A DNA stretch of 64,000 nucleotides, from positions 10,354,001 to 10,418,000 of the forward strand of contig OZ017804.1 in NCBI GenBank assembly GCA_963969395.1, given 5' to 3'. The notes beneath the pieces are model-generated. The model did not search any database, was not told where the DNA came from, and saw nothing but the letters and a program-made list of their open reading frames with translations. Positions 1 to 64,000 of this stretch are shown here, one piece after another; positions within the stretch are counted from its first letter, which is position 1, and each line of letters begins with the position of its first letter. The DNA comes from Pseudoscleropodium purum (taxonomy: Eukaryota; Streptophyta; Bryopsida; Hypnales; Brachytheciaceae). The translations under genes were made by a program, and so were the position numbers.

Positions 1-1239
1 CAAAAAACTCAAAGTAATTTTTTTTTTCTTTTAGGAGTCAATTTGAGAATATCTTTTATTTTCTATACATTTTAAAATTTATTATCTTTCGAGATAATTG
101 ATTCAATGTAGATAAATTCCATAATATTGTGGAGAATGGAGACCTAAATACTCTATTTTTATTCACAATATTTTGTAAACAATAATTGATCTATTACAAC
201 TTGTTTTTCTAAAAAAGCGATGAATGAAAAGTTTTAAAAAATTGACTCTTTATTTGATATTATAATAAATTCAAAAAAAATTCTTTTAATTTGTGATCAA
301 TTTTGTAAATGATATTTCAAGGAACCAATAAAATGTCCCAGCTTTAATTAGATACTTGAAATTAAAATTGCCAATGTAATTCAAAATTTATCTTTTTTCA
401 CTTTTGTTAAGATCTAAAAAATATGTCTTTTTTTCTTTCATGTATAGCATCTTTAAGTCTTCAAGATTTTATAACTTCAATTTAAGTTAACTTATTTAAA
501 ATTTATACAAAAAAATTCTTTAAAAAATTTAAGATATAATTTAGGATTTTTTTTAAGCCAAATATATATATTAAATGAATATAAAAAATAATTCATTAAC
601 TACTTCAAAAAAATATAAATTTTGATATATTATGTGATTGAAGGATAAAAGTTATTTTGGTATCAAACAAAAAATATTGTAATTTTATATTCAACCAATA
701 AAATAGAATTTTATAAAGAATTATCTAGTTGTTGATGTAACTTCAAAGAAGTATACATAAATAGGTTTTTCAATACTTGTTATTAAAATCAAGAAAATAA
801 ACATATAGATAAAAATTTATAATATTTTTAGAGATTTTAATTATTGCTAAAATTATATGGCTTTTAGATCAAAGCACTAGCCATTATCACGTGTTTTTAA
901 TTCTAAATTGTATTTCCAAAATAAAATAATTGATAATTGTTTGTATATGATAAACATATAGAAATTTTTTGACCAAGTATCTTTACGAAAGAAGCATATG
1001 GAATTTAATGATAAAGTTATATATTGAAAGTATATAGGATTTCTAATGTTGATTTATATTCATATATTATTTGATCTTGTATATATCCATCCAAACCATG
1101 ATTTTAATATTAATAATATTAGAAATAAAAAACTAGATCTATCATACTAAATTTGATTACACTTCAAATAGGCAACCTAATGTTTTGATATATCAAGAGC
1201 AAATTGTGTATTGAAATTGAAAATTTTAAATTCATCAAA
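1..1239. other. Upstream flank of dynein gene
   Basis: This is AT-rich DNA with no open frame that reads as a protein. It lies just before the first recognised exon, so it may hold the promoter and 5' untranslated region, or an unrecognised upstream non-coding exon. TATA-like strings occur at about 1078-1087 and elsewhere, but such strings are expected by chance at this base composition, so no promoter is called. Confidence 0.5.
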
Positions 1240-63769
<62,530 letters not shown>

Positions 63770-64000
63770 GTAAGTTACTCAATAACTTTATGATTATGAA
63801 TATATATAGAGAGAGAAATATAGGTATAAGTTTAAATAATTTATAATTTTTGTAGCCATTAGATTCAATGATTTTATTTTATACCAACATGAATCATATA
63901 TTTTTTAATATATTTATTTAGTGTCACAAATTTATGCATAATCAATATAATTAGTGTAATAAATATTTATTTAATTTCAATAAATCATATATTTTATAAA
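63770..64000 (+). other. Start of intron 36, cut by window edge
   Basis: A TTTTTGTAG at 63847-63855 could be an acceptor, but the sequence after it does not read as dynein and soon stops. The next exon is therefore taken to lie beyond the window. Confidence 0.6.

Noticed and set aside
1021..1100. TATA-like strings as a promoter
   Set aside because: TATATA occurs throughout this AT-rich window, so the strings carry little weight without a mapped transcript start.
63847..64000. Exon 37 starting after TTTTTGTAG at 63855
   Set aside because: The following codons do not resemble the dynein segment expected after AAA3, and the frame stops soon.

Overview
The window is almost entirely one gene. 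On the + strand, 36 exons running from about 1240 to 63769 join, without a stop or a phase conflict, into the first 2404 codons (7212 nt) of an axonemal dynein heavy chain. The order is N-terminal tail, linker, AAA1, AAA2 and most of AAA3. The gene continues past the right edge: AAA4, the stalk with its microtubule-binding domain, AAA5-6 and the C-terminus are not here. Linker and AAA wording fits the single-headed inner-arm group (animal DNAH3/7/12 type) best. All introns read as GT-AG.

The organism is most likely a land plant or streptophyte alga with flagellated sperm. An axonemal dynein requires cilia or flagella, and the Ty1/Copia element in intron 22 has the protein wording typical of plants. 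Mosses, liverworts, hornworts, lycophytes, ferns, cycads and Ginkgo make axonemes; conifers and flowering plants do not. The DNA is very AT-rich and introns are long. I cannot fix the lineage further.

Layout: 1-1239 upstream DNA. 1240-12159 N-terminal tail (exons 1-12). 12402-21857 linker (exons 13-21). 22767-22961 AAA1 Walker A. 22962-48509 one 25.5-kb intron packed with mobile-element debris. 48510-49646 rest of AAA1. 49906-52572 AAA2. 54084-54481 AAA2/AAA3 junction. 54482-61040 a 6.6-kb intron. 61041-63769 AAA3.

The introns hold a layered mobile-element record. (1) At least seven elements with TTAACCCCT-type inverted ends and TTAA borders, resembling piggyBac-type non-autonomous elements. 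(2) A 764-bp foldback element with Tc1/mariner-like ends and TA borders. (3) A damaged Copia retrotransposon (41447-44853, minus strand) with a 5-bp GGACT target duplication, inserted into an older decayed transposon-like coding region. (4) A 739-bp GC-richer foldback element in intron 29. (5) Two small hairpin elements. (6) A degenerate array of about 14 units of about 97 bp. (7) A 1.6-kb GC-rich island of unknown origin in intron 31. No RNA gene, CRISPR array or second intact host gene was found.
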